The notes beneath the pieces were generated by a model. The model saw only the letters and a program-made list of their open reading frames with translations, had not been told where the DNA came from and searched no databases. Positions 8,884 through 17,381 of a DNA stretch of 64,000 bases are shown here, piece by piece. A program made the position numbers and the translations under genes. Source of the stretch: Azohydromonas aeria (GTDB lineage Bacteria; Pseudomonadota; Gammaproteobacteria; Burkholderiales; Burkholderiaceae_C); NCBI RefSeq assembly GCF_009760915.1, contig NZ_VIDQ01000020.1, forward strand, positions 40,325 through 104,324. Direction: 5' to 3'. Position 1 is the first letter of the stretch, and every line of letters starts with the position of its first letter.

Positions 8884-9906
8884 ATGGGCACCAGCACCAA
8901 CCAGGATGAGCCGCAGCGGTTGACGGCCGCGCCGCCCGACGCGGCCGGGCCGGCGCAGCCGCCGCTGGGCGTCACGCTCGACCTGTTCGGCGACGCCGAC
9001 GCGGCCCATGCCGGGCCGCGGGAGGGCGTGCCGGTCCAGCGCCCGCGCGGCAAGGGCCGCACGCGCCGCGGCGCGTCCTCGGCGGTGCCGGCGCTGCAGG
9101 GGGTGCGGACCGGCGCTGCGCTGCCGGACACCACGGTGGCCGCGCCGGAGCCCGCCCGCGCCGTCACGGATGCGCCCGCCCTGCCCCGGCCGGAGCCGAC
9201 CGGTGCCGGCGGCGAGGCGGTGCAGCGCGCCGTGGAGCAGGCACTGCTGGCTCTGGCGCCGGGCCAGTTGCGCGGGCTGGTGGGCGACGTCGCCACGGCC
9301 ATCGTGCGCAGCACCGAGTTCCAGATGGCGCTGCGCGCGCAGCTCTACACGCTGGTGGCGCCGGCCATCGGCACGGCGCTGCGTGACGCGCTGTCGCTGG
9401 AAGAGGTCCGCGAATCGCTGCGCGCCGCCTTCGGCCCGCATGCGCCGCCGCTGCCCGCCCTGCCCGGCGCGGTGCGCGAGGCGCTGCCGGTTTACGGCGG
9501 GGCCGCGGCGGCAACCGCCGGCGCCACGCCGCGCGTGGCGCAACTCGCGCCCGCGTCGAGTGACGACGCGCCGGTGCAGCCGCTGGGCCAGGCCGTGCTG
9601 CTGGCCGGCTACGAGCCGGCCGTGGCGCGCGGCTACAAGGCCGCGCTGGCGGCGGCCGGCTACGAGGCGCTGATCGTCGAGATCGGCCCCAACGACCAGG
9701 CACTGCCGCTCGAAGCTTTCCAGTGCGCCATCGCCTGCCTGCCCGACGACGCGATGGACCACGTGGAATCGGTCGTGTCGCGGCATCCGCTGCGACAGGT
9801 GCTGCACCTCAGCGCCACGGCGCGCCGGCTGGTGGAGGCGGTGGAAGTGGCGCTGCCGCTGGAGCTGCCCCACCCGGCCGCGCCGCAGGCGCCGACGCAG
9901 CACTGA
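8884..9906 (+). CDS. Uncharacterised protein behind a LexA box
   Basis: The protein has 340 residues from ATG 8884. The family is not recognised. The N-terminal 130 residues are Pro/Ala-rich and probably disordered, with a basic patch RPRGKGRTRRG. Residues about 110-185 form a helical block (EQALLALAPGQLRGLVGDVA, LRAQLYTLVAPAIG). The C-terminal part (QAVLLAGYEPAVARGYKAAL, then YEALIVEIGP) has the alternating strand-helix pattern of a degenerate receiver-like fold, without acidic-pocket residues that I can place. No membrane segment or signal peptide is seen. The perfect LexA half-sites upstream imply induction by DNA damage. It is not an ImuA, ImuB, DinB or RecN sequence. Confidence 0.6.
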   Translation: MGTSTNQDEPQRLTAAPPDAAGPAQPPLGVTLDLFGDADAAHAGPREGVPVQRPRGKGRTRRGASSAVPALQGVRTGAALPDTTVAAPEPARAVTDAPALPRPEPTGAGGEAVQRAVEQALLALAPGQLRGLVGDVATAIVRSTEFQMALRAQLYTLVAPAIGTALRDALSLEEVRESLRAAFGPHAPPLPALPGAVREALPVYGGAAAATAGATPRVAQLAPASSDDAPVQPLGQAVLLAGYEPAVARGYKAALAAAGYEALIVEIGPNDQALPLEAFQCAIACLPDDAMDHVESVVSRHPLRQVLHLSATARRLVEAVEVALPLELPHPAAPQAPTQH

Positions 9907-9954
9907 GCGCTGGCGCACATTGCTGGGCGCCGCCCTTGCTTCCAGCACGCCACC

Positions 9955-10632
9955 ATGACGACCTTCAACGACGATCTTCTGGACGACGGGGGCCAGTCCG
10001 GCGGCGCCCTCGTCCCCGAAACCGAATACCCGCCCAACGGCGAGCGCCTGCCCTGGAGCGACGCGCAGCGGGAACGCTCGCTGGCCGCGACGCTGGCGCT
10101 GCGCCCGCCGGGGCCGCTGCGCGTCTTTGCCTACGGCTCGCTGATGTGGCAGCCCTCCATCGAGTTCGAGGCCGAGGAACTGGCGACGCTCGACGGCTGG
10201 CACCGCAGCTACTGCCTGCGCGCCGACGAGGGGCGCGGCAGCCCGGACTGCCCCGGGCGTGAGCTGTCGCTGCAGCCTGGCGGCCAGGCGCAGGCCGTGA
10301 CGCTGCGGCTGAAGGAGAAAGGCCTTCGCGCCGAGTTGCGCAAGCTCTGGGAGCGCGAGATGGCCAATGGCGGCTACCGGCCGCTGTGGACGCCGGTGCG
10401 GCTGGCCGGCGGCGGGACGGTGATGGCGCTGAGCTTCGTCGCCAAGCCCGGCCACCCGCTGCATGAAACCGACGTCTCCGTGGACACCGTGGCCCGGCTG
10501 GCAGCCGTGGCCCGGGGCGACGCCGGCACCAACGCCGACTACGTGCGCGACGCAGCCCGGGCGCTGGCCGAGCGCGGCCTGACGGACGAGTACGTGGCGG
10601 CCGTGGCGCGGGCGGTGGACGGCGCCGGCTGA
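9955..10632 (+). CDS. ChaC-like gamma-glutamylcyclotransferase
   Basis: The product has 225 residues. The hallmark FAYGSLMWQP (residues 58-67) is the substrate-loop motif of the ChaC family, followed by GWHRSYCLRADEGRGS and the catalytic-glutamate region LWEREMANGGYRPLW. These cytosolic enzymes release 5-oxoproline from gamma-glutamyl peptides; ChaC members act on glutathione. The first 45 residues are a polar extension of uncertain value. It lies 48 bases after the LexA-box gene on the same strand and could be co-transcribed with it. It ends convergently with the large protease gene. Confidence 0.85.
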   Translation: MTTFNDDLLDDGGQSGGALVPETEYPPNGERLPWSDAQRERSLAATLALRPPGPLRVFAYGSLMWQPSIEFEAEELATLDGWHRSYCLRADEGRGSPDCPGRELSLQPGGQAQAVTLRLKEKGLRAELRKLWEREMANGGYRPLWTPVRLAGGGTVMALSFVAKPGHPLHETDVSVDTVARLAAVARGDAGTNADYVRDAARALAERGLTDEYVAAVARAVDGAG

Positions 10633-10647
10633 ACCGGCCCCGGCGGG

Positions 10648-13566
10648 CTACCGCTCGCCCAGCAGTTCCTTCACCAGCGCGTAGCGGTTCGGGACCTCGC
10701 GCTGGAACACCGCCTCGTCCGGCGTGCCCTTGACCTGGAAATACAGCGCCGCCGTCTCGGCCACGTCCTCCTGCAGCGAGCTGGCGGCATAGGCCGAGAC
10801 GCTGAGGTTGTCGGCCTTCATGGCCGCTTCCCAGCGGCGCGCCAGCGCGGGCTCGGCCTTGAAGCGGTCGCCGGCCAGCAGGTGCGCGGCCTCGTGCGAG
10901 AACAGCGCCGTCAGCTCGCGCGCATTCGACGGCCCCTCCCCACCCATCACGATACGGTTCGGGCGCCCGTCCTTCGCGTTGATGGCCTGCTGCCAGTCCT
11001 TGAAACGCGGATCGACGATGACCTGCTGCACGTGGCCGCGCACGCTTGCCGGCAGCCCGGCCAGCCCCTGCGCGATCAGCTTGATCGGCGGCATGTTGTC
11101 CGGCATCGGCCGCGGGAAGATCACCTCGATGGCCCGACCCTCGATGGTCACCGTCTGCACCAGCACGTCGGACTTCTTCGGGTCGATGCCCCGGCCGTCG
11201 GCGCGGAAGAACACCGAGCGTTTCTCTTCGCGCGGCGCCGAGACGTCCGGCGCGGCGGTCGAGGCGCCCGGCAGCCGCTCGCGGTCGTTGCGCACCGTGT
11301 CGCCGGCGTGCAGCGTGCCGGCCACGGCCTGCAGCCGCGCGGCCAGCGCCGCGTCGCCGAGCTTGCGCTTGGGGTCGATCGCATCGGCCAGGCGGTCGTA
11401 GGCGCGCTGGCGCACTTCGGCGTCGGGGCTGGCCAGCGCCTGCATCCAGCGCGACTGCGAGATGGCGTCAAGGCGCCTGAACGCTGCGCCGTCAACGAAG
11501 GCAAGCAGCGCGGCCTTGCCTTGCGCCGGCGGCTTCTCGCCCGGCTGCGGCTCGATGTCGAAGACCTCGTGCTGCTGCTCGAAGGCGCGGAAGAAGGCGG
11601 CCTGCACGTCGGCCGGCAGCTTCACGAAGGCCGGATCGCTGGCGCGGCGCAGCAGTGCGCCGGTGGTGGCCGTGTCCAAGGGCGCCTTCGACGCCGCCGC
11701 GGCCAGCGCGTCCCGTATCGGCAGGGGCAGCTTCGCGATGTCGGCGCGGTGCAGCAGCTGCATGGCCGCGGCCCGGTCGGCCGGCGACAGTGAGGTGAAG
11801 TTCTGGGCGAAGCGCGCGCGCGCATGCGGGCCCATGTCCCGGAAAGCCGTGTCCGCAACCAGTTGCGCAACGTCCTTGACCAGCGGCAGGTCGGTCTTCG
11901 CCGCCGCGATGCCGGCCAGCAGGTTCTTCTGCGTGGCGGTGTCGAGCGCGACGAAGTGGTTGTCCTGGATCAGGTTGACGGTGGCCCGGTAGGCCGGCGA
12001 GAAGCTGGCCAGGTCCGCCGGCAGCATCCGGCGCAGCGCGTCCATGGCCGCGCGATGCGCGGGCAGGGACAAGTCCCGCGAGGTGTGGAAGGCCGGCTCC
12101 TGCGCGCGCAGCAGCGCCCGGGCCTCGCGCACCGCCGCCACCGGGTCGATCACGCCGGCGCCGTCGCGCTGCGTGCCCTTGACGTCGGTGGCCACCGCCG
12201 GGCTCAGCAGGATCTTCTCGATCTGCGCCGGCGTGATGTTCGGATTTGCCTTGACCATCAGCGCCGCCACCGACGCGACGTAGGGCGCGGACAGCGAGGT
12301 GCCGCTGGCATCGGCGAGCCGGCCCTGCTTGATGTCCACCGGCACGTCCACGCCCGGCGCCGACAGCGCCGCGCCGGGGCTGGACATGCCGCCCATGCGC
12401 TCGTCGCCCAGCCGCGTCGGCGCGCCGAGGGTCACGGCACCGACCGAGAGCACGCCGGGAATCGTCGCAACCAGGTTTTCGTTCGTGCGGCTGCCCTCCG
12501 GCGTGCGGCCGGCCTCGAAGAAGTTGCCGGCCGCGGCGATGGGCAGGAACCCCGCCTCGCGCGCCCGAGCCACCGCCGCCACGGCCTCGGCGCGGGCGCC
12601 GCGCAGGCGCTGCGCGCCTTCAGGCGACTGCAGCGCCTGCCCGATCACCTCGCCGACCCAGGCGCGCAAGGCCTCCTGGTCGGCGGTCCGGGACAGGTCC
12701 AGCGGCGGCTGGCCGGCCGCCGCGCGGCGCGCGTCGAGTTCCTCGATCAGCGGCGAGGCCGGGTTGCCCAGCGCCGCCTTCGTCGCCTCGGCCACCAGCG
12801 CGTCTTGCGACATGCCCCAGGACATGTTGACGATCTTGCTCTGCCCATCCTGGCGCGCATGGGCCACGAGGAAGTCCAGTTCCTGCCTGGGCTGTGTGTA
12901 GGCCGCTTCGAGCGCATCGACCGCCCACATCTTCAGCTGCTGCGACGACGCCATGCCGGTGCGGGCCGAGAAGTGCGCGATCGCGTGCTCGGCGCGCGCC
13001 TCGTCGTCGGGCAGGCGCACGCCGAGCGCGTCGGCCATGCGCGGCGAGAGCGTCACCTCGGCCCCGGGCGCGAGGCCGACCGGGCCGGCGATGGTGCGCA
13101 CCACCGACGCGCCGTGGTCGGGCGAGTCGCCGACGACGTGCACGTCCACGCCGCTGGCCTCGGTCGGCAGCCCTTGCGCCTGGAGCCGCGCGCGCACGTC
13201 GGCGGCGTGCTGCATGTGCGGATGCGTCGGCGGCGGCTTGCCGCCGGCGTTGACGGCGTCGAGCGCACGCTGGCGGTCGCTGCGCGGATCCGGCTGCGGC
13301 GCGCCGGGTGCCTCCTGTGGCCCGGATCTCAATTGGATGAGTGGGCTGCCCCCATCGGCAGCGGCGGCGCCGGCCGGCGTGATGCCTTGCAAAGCCTGTT
13401 CGAGCTGCGCGGCCGTCATCAGCTCGCAGCGGCCGCCGACGTGGACTTCGTACAGGCCCTTGAGCCCGTCGGCGCCGGTGGCGGGACGGAAGGCGATGGG
13501 CGCGGCGCCGGCCGGGCACGGGGCGCCGCCGGCGGCGGCGAGGGGGCCGGTGAGGGGTGCGGACAT
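10648..13566 (-). CDS. Large dual-protease protein: subtilase-like domain plus C-terminal lethal-factor-like zincin
   Basis: The protein has 972 residues from ATG 13566, with AGGGAG about eight bases upstream; the frame stays open further upstream through a decayed gene. No signal peptide is seen; residues 1-120 are Ala/Pro/Gly-rich. A peptidase S8-like domain spans about 135-480: Asp141 or Asp147 in GVDVHVVGD, His151 in DHGASVVRTIAG, SKIVNMSWG, the oxyanion Asn348 in IAAAGN, and catalytic Ser424 in ASGTSLSAPYVAS. About 480-800 is helical with no recognised fold. The C-terminus carries HEAAH (891-895) and a later Glu937 in QEDVAETAALYF, followed by VPNRYALVKELL, which resembles the anthrax lethal factor catalytic domain. 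The Asp and His motifs of the subtilase are unusually close. A toxin or translocated effector role is an inference. Confidence 0.72.
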   Translation of the reverse strand: MSAPLTGPLAAAGGAPCPAGAAPIAFRPATGADGLKGLYEVHVGGRCELMTAAQLEQALQGITPAGAAAADGGSPLIQLRSGPQEAPGAPQPDPRSDRQRALDAVNAGGKPPPTHPHMQHAADVRARLQAQGLPTEASGVDVHVVGDSPDHGASVVRTIAGPVGLAPGAEVTLSPRMADALGVRLPDDEARAEHAIAHFSARTGMASSQQLKMWAVDALEAAYTQPRQELDFLVAHARQDGQSKIVNMSWGMSQDALVAEATKAALGNPASPLIEELDARRAAAGQPPLDLSRTADQEALRAWVGEVIGQALQSPEGAQRLRGARAEAVAAVARAREAGFLPIAAAGNFFEAGRTPEGSRTNENLVATIPGVLSVGAVTLGAPTRLGDERMGGMSSPGAALSAPGVDVPVDIKQGRLADASGTSLSAPYVASVAALMVKANPNITPAQIEKILLSPAVATDVKGTQRDGAGVIDPVAAVREARALLRAQEPAFHTSRDLSLPAHRAAMDALRRMLPADLASFSPAYRATVNLIQDNHFVALDTATQKNLLAGIAAAKTDLPLVKDVAQLVADTAFRDMGPHARARFAQNFTSLSPADRAAAMQLLHRADIAKLPLPIRDALAAAASKAPLDTATTGALLRRASDPAFVKLPADVQAAFFRAFEQQHEVFDIEPQPGEKPPAQGKAALLAFVDGAAFRRLDAISQSRWMQALASPDAEVRQRAYDRLADAIDPKRKLGDAALAARLQAVAGTLHAGDTVRNDRERLPGASTAAPDVSAPREEKRSVFFRADGRGIDPKKSDVLVQTVTIEGRAIEVIFPRPMPDNMPPIKLIAQGLAGLPASVRGHVQQVIVDPRFKDWQQAINAKDGRPNRIVMGGEGPSNARELTALFSHEAAHLLAGDRFKAEPALARRWEAAMKADNLSVSAYAASSLQEDVAETAALYFQVKGTPDEAVFQREVPNRYALVKELLGER

Positions 13567-13667
13567 GGAAAGCTCCCTGGGGTGTGTCGGCGGTCGGTTG
13601 CCGCCGGGAGGGGCCAGGTTCAAGTTGCCAACCCGGAAGGCCGGCTCATCACCGCCGGATGGGGCGT

Positions 13668-14428
13668 TCAGGCAGCGATGAACAGGGCGGCGAGCCAGCG
13701 CTCTAGCGTGGTGGCGACCAAGTGCGCGCAGAGGCCAGGGAGTCAGCGACCCGTCGCCGAGCCGGCTGCCGCGATACGGGGCCCCGCGCTGCCCAACCAC
13801 CTCGCGCACGTCGCCGGCCGCACGCAGCCCGCGCCAGACGGCCTCGTCCAACGGGAGCGGCCCTGGGCCCGCCACCTCGCAAGTGCCGTTCACGGGCAGC
13901 CGAGTGACCTCTTCGGCCAGCGCTCGGGTCACGTCGAGTGCGCTGATCGGCTGCAGCCGGGCGGAAGAAACGAACACCGTCGTCGCACCCTCAGTGCCAG
14001 TGTCGGCAATGGGTTTGAGGAACTTGAAGAACTGCTTTGCCCGCACGATGGTGAAGGGCACGGACCCTGCCCGGATAAGCGATTCCGGTGTCACCTTGGC
14101 GCGCAAGTAGCCGTTATCGGGCAGCCGCTCGCTGCTCACTACTAATAGCGCGACGTGGTGCAGCAGCTTGGCCACGGCTTTGGCCTGCAGCAGGTTACGG
14201 GTGGAGGCATGGAGAAAGGCCATCACGACCTCGGGCTTGATTGACGGAGAGTCCAACTCGTCCACGACTGCCTCGGCACCTTGCAGGGCGCTTCTCAATC
14301 CCTCGGCGGTGACGGCGTTCACGCCCGCGGGACGGCGATGCGACCGCCACCTCATGGACCGCCTGCAGCAGCGGGCTGGAGAGGCGTTTACAAATGAAAC
14401 CACTACCACCAGTAAATACGACTCTCAT
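13668..14428 (-). pseudogene. Decayed NmrA-like / SDR NAD(P)-binding protein gene
   Basis: The start ATG 14428 reads MRVVFTGGSGFICKRL, an NAD(P)-binding N-terminus in which the usual GFIG glycine is Cys. Near 14327 the frame must shift by one base to continue as VNAVTAEGLRSALQGAEAVV, then SVPFTIVRAKQFFKFLKPI and SSARLQPISALDV. A second shift near 13735 is needed to reach VATTLERWLAALFIAA and the stop at 13668. Two frameshifts and a changed cofactor-loop residue point to an inactive gene. It sits beside the AT-rich island, whose arrival may have removed selection or its promoter. Confidence 0.75.
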
Positions 14429-14708
14429 GGCCGAAACCCTCTAGGGTGCTGGGTGGGGAAGATGTTGACAAAGAGCCCTCTTTTTCGCGCTATGGCGTTT
14501 GCCTGAAAACAAGAAAACCCCAAAACACCTAATACAAGATCTGAAGCAATGCAGATACAGGCTGAGCTATTATCCTGGTGCATTTGCGACCCGCGGGTGC
14601 TTCTATACGCGACAAAATTGCATTGAACAGAAAAAATCATTCGATCGATTGAAAACAATTAATCCACTCAATTCGCTCCATATTGACAATAACAAACAAC
14701 GAGAGTGT
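14429..14708. other. AT-rich left shoulder of the island, no gene
   Basis: Base composition drops sharply from about 14455. Short frames exist on both strands (for example 14499-14735), but none has ribosome sites or domain-like sequence. I found no direct repeat or tRNA end marking an attachment site. Confidence 0.5.
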
Positions 14709-14771
14709 TTGACAAATCTTAACGGAAGGAACTAAAATAATTCGCCAGCAGGAGCAGACGACATAGTCTGC
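14709..14771 (+). promoter_or_regulatory. Promoter and downstream palindrome of the DUF262-HEPN operon
   Basis: TTGACA at 14709-14714 and TAAAAT at 14733-14738, 18 bases apart, form a near-consensus sigma-70 promoter. An 18-bp inverted repeat, GCAGAC-N6-GTCTGC at 14754-14771, lies just downstream of the expected start point and 38 bases before the ATG. That is a natural place for an operator, possibly autoregulatory. Confidence 0.55.
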
Positions 14772-14809
14772 AGCACCTCACTTAACGACGACACGATCCC
14801 TGAAAAGAC

Positions 14810-15952
14810 ATGAACGAAGCTGAAACCCTTAACCATGAATCTGAAGAGATTCAGTTCGCAGAAACGGAAATTGGAGCCGAAATTGAAACCGGCGACGAAA
14901 TCCCAAAGGAGAGTCGTACATTACGAACACAAGCATATGACAAGAGTGTTTCAGATTTGATTGCAATGATGGATGGAGACATTAGACTCGATCCTCATTA
15001 TCAGCGGAGCTATATTTGGGACAACAAAAGAGCGTCTCTATTAGTTGAATCAATTCTTTTAAATGTCCCCATCCCAGTAATTTATGTCGAAGAAGACGAG
15101 GAAAGCGTTTGGAATGTCGTCGACGGACTTCAACGCCTTAATTCCCTAAAGCGCTTTTTTGCTAATGAATTCAAGCTTACAGGCTTAGAGGTTTTGCCAG
15201 AATTAAACAGACTCCAGTACTCTACTTTGCCCGCAAAAGCTCAGCGCATACTTAGAAACGGCATAATTCGCATTATTGTTATACTTCAAGAATCTCATCA
15301 CGAAATTAAATATGATATATTTCTTCGACTAAACAGAGGGGCCGTTAAACTTAATGAGCAGGAATTACGCAACTGTCTGTATAGGGGCACTCTCAATGAT
15401 GCACTAAAGAAGATGAGACAAGACACAACATTTCAGAAAATTTTAGGCCTGAAAGCACCACATGCCAGATTCATGGATGCAGAACTTGTCTTGAGGGGTC
15501 TTGCTCTCATGCATCAATTCGATTCCGATAAAAAGATATTGAGAAATTACTCCGGAAAAATGAAGTCATTCTTAAATACATTCATAAACCAAAATAAAAA
15601 TATTGGTGAAAAAGAAATAAAGCGTTTTGAGAAGCTCTTCTATAACAGTGTAGCTTGCAGCTACGCCGTTTTTGGGAACAAAGCTTTTCGCCGGCTCGAT
15701 ATTGCTACAGGAAGACCAGAAAACTTGATTAATCGCGCCATATTTGACATTATGGTAGTTGGCTTTTGCAAGTATGAGCCACAACAAATTACACCCAAAA
15801 AAGAGGAAATAATTGAAGCGTTGCTGCAACTTCAAAGAAGTGATTCAGAATTCAATGAAGCCATAACGTTTGCGACAGGTGATACTGGAAGGGTCGAGTA
15901 TAGACTTTCCAAGTGGACAGACGCAATCAACTCTATTATGCAATTGAGGTAG
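14810..15952 (+). CDS. DUF262-domain protein (GmrS/ParB-like fold), first gene of a two-gene island
   Basis: The protein has 380 residues. Residues 1-40 are acidic. The DUF262 core shows LDPHYQRSYIWDNKRASLL (60-78) and NVVDGLQRLNSLKRF (102-116); the family's usual DGQQR reads DGLQR here. LRLNRGAVKLNEQEL is a further conserved block. The C-terminal half is helical and lacks an HNH/DUF1524 nuclease domain, so it is not a complete GmrSD enzyme. DUF262 proteins occur in type IV restriction and other phage-defence systems and are thought to bind nucleotide and DNA. The gene is strikingly AT-rich compared with the rest of the window, a sign of transfer. The ribosome site is weak. Confidence 0.82.
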   Translation: MNEAETLNHESEEIQFAETEIGAEIETGDEIPKESRTLRTQAYDKSVSDLIAMMDGDIRLDPHYQRSYIWDNKRASLLVESILLNVPIPVIYVEEDEESVWNVVDGLQRLNSLKRFFANEFKLTGLEVLPELNRLQYSTLPAKAQRILRNGIIRIIVILQESHHEIKYDIFLRLNRGAVKLNEQELRNCLYRGTLNDALKKMRQDTTFQKILGLKAPHARFMDAELVLRGLALMHQFDSDKKILRNYSGKMKSFLNTFINQNKNIGEKEIKRFEKLFYNSVACSYAVFGNKAFRRLDIATGRPENLINRAIFDIMVVGFCKYEPQQITPKKEEIIEALLQLQRSDSEFNEAITFATGDTGRVEYRLSKWTDAINSIMQLR

Positions 15953-15955
15953 TAG

Positions 15956-16672
15956 ATGGCTTATTTCGACGCAACCGCGACTTTCGACGGAGCTTTAGCT
16001 GAGGTAGATCTTTTTATTGAGCATGCCATCGCGTCACTTCAAAAACACAAACCTGTCGGGTACTCCACTTTCCTAAAAGCAGGATTTGTGCTTCTTGGAG
16101 CGAAATTCGAAGCGTTTGCTGAAAATATTATTGAAGACTATCTAAAACAAGTGGGCAAGCGAAAGCCAAAAGCAAAGCACTTGCCGCCAGATTTAAGAGT
16201 GCAGGCAACATCATTTATACTTGCCAACTGCACATTTAATGGCATTTTCCAGGGAAAACCTGAAAAAATCCGAGACCTCAAAAATGCTGCGCGACTATGG
16301 GATTTTGAAGCAGAGATAGATTCAATAAAAGCCAACAATAAATTCAACTACGGCAAACATGGCTCCAAGGAGCTTGCTGGTCTCTTCGAAAGAGTTGGAA
16401 TAAATGATATTTACCAATCATGTCAAATAGAAGCCGAAGAACCGGAGAGCCTAATCGTAGAAAATAAGCCGCGAAGGAGCATAGCGCCGGATATTGACTC
16501 CCTCACTCATGTAAGAAACAACATAATACATAGCGATGCCAGCCCAGGAAACATTACGCACCAACAACTCCGAGGATATCGTTTACGACTATGGGAGTTT
16601 GCATACTTGATAGATCTTAGGATGGCTAAAGAATTGATTAAAATAGAAGAGTGCATGGAATCAGAAATGTGA
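15956..16672 (+). CDS. HEPN-domain protein, predicted ribonuclease partner of the DUF262 protein
   Basis: The product has 238 residues and starts three bases after the DUF262 stop, so the genes are surely co-transcribed. The helical protein carries the HEPN signature R-x4-H as VRNNIIHSD (Arg187, His192), preceded by SLTH. The earlier block FVLLGAKFEAFAENIIEDYL resembles the MAE_28990-type HEPN group. HEPN domains with this motif are metal-independent RNases used in toxin-antitoxin, abortive-infection and CRISPR-associated systems. The pair may be a sensor plus toxin, or a toxin held in check by the DUF262 protein; the sequence does not tell which. It has the same AT-rich composition as its partner. 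Confidence 0.75.
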   Translation: MAYFDATATFDGALAEVDLFIEHAIASLQKHKPVGYSTFLKAGFVLLGAKFEAFAENIIEDYLKQVGKRKPKAKHLPPDLRVQATSFILANCTFNGIFQGKPEKIRDLKNAARLWDFEAEIDSIKANNKFNYGKHGSKELAGLFERVGINDIYQSCQIEAEEPESLIVENKPRRSIAPDIDSLTHVRNNIIHSDASPGNITHQQLRGYRLRLWEFAYLIDLRMAKELIKIEECMESEM

Positions 16673-16845
16673 TTGACCCTTGTGGGAGCATAAGAGGTTT
16701 TCGGCGGGGGACTGTATAGTCAACCCGCTTTACTCACAGACTTGAAAAACGTAAACAACTTGCCATCGCCGCACCGGCGTCACATATCTTTATGCAATAG
16801 ATAATTTGCTTTTCGGGATACTCAAAGCCGGTTATCAAATGAATT

Positions 16846-17349
16846 TTAACCAGGATTCTCCCGCGCCATCCGCGCGGCCAGTTTCACCAGGGTCGGAATG
16901 CGCTTTTTTCCGTGCATGTTGCGCACCCTCACTTTCGCCGCCCCCAGGTCGATCCCGGCACAGGTCACAATCATGGGCCGCGCCTCTTCCTCCCGAAAAA
17001 CCTCAAACTGCGCCGGCATTCCGGGCATGGCCTTCGTGGAAATGCCGATGACGGCGCTTTGACCGCCCAGCGCATCGAACAACCGCCAGCCCGGCCCGGG
17101 CGCTTCCGCCGCATCCAGGTGAACCGGCGCGTCGATCAAAATCACCTCGGGCTTCAGCCGGTGCTCCTGCAGCAGCTGCAAGATGCACTGCAATTCGCGC
17201 AGGTCGGGTTTACCGCGCTCCGGCTTTTCCAACTCGGCCACGCGGAAGGTGAATGTCTGGGACGCTTCGCGCGCGTCCCAATCCTCGAAAGCCACGGCGG
17301 CGACGGCGGCGCCTTCGCCGTGAAAGTGGACGCAGGCAATCAGCTTCAT
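16846..17349 (-). CDS. Endonuclease V-like protein lacking key catalytic residues
   Basis: The protein has 167 residues, shorter than EndoV (about 220). It aligns by eye along the EndoV fold: IACVHFHGEGAAVAAVAFED matches the first strands, LKPEVILIDAPVHLD the central strand, VIGISTKAMPG the GVAKxxL block, and VTCAGIDLGAA with HGKKRIPTLVKLAARMA the C-terminal helix. The first catalytic Asp (GVD) is His here, the FREGP glutamate appears replaced by Lys in RGKPDL, and only the central Asp (LID) remains. Deaminated-base cleavage is therefore doubtful; it may bind nucleic acid without cutting. It is preceded by a small gene in the same operon. Its stop falls at the edge of the AT-rich island, so its C-terminus may have been trimmed. 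Confidence 0.62.
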   Translation of the reverse strand: MKLIACVHFHGEGAAVAAVAFEDWDAREASQTFTFRVAELEKPERGKPDLRELQCILQLLQEHRLKPEVILIDAPVHLDAAEAPGPGWRLFDALGGQSAVIGISTKAMPGMPAQFEVFREEEARPMIVTCAGIDLGAAKVRVRNMHGKKRIPTLVKLAARMARENPG

Positions 17350-17381
17350 GGCATTCCGGGTTCAAGCAAACCGCTGTCGAT

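Noticed and set aside
11824..14145. Long plus-strand frame opposite the dual protease
   Set aside because: No motifs, shadow composition, and the minus strand carries clear protease signatures.
14499..14735. Possible 78-residue gene in the AT-rich shoulder
   Set aside because: No good ribosome site, low-complexity polar translation, and it overlaps the promoter of the DUF262 gene.
14810..15952. Complete GmrSD type IV restriction enzyme
   Set aside because: The C-terminal HNH (DUF1524) nuclease domain is absent, and the partner gene encodes a HEPN protein.
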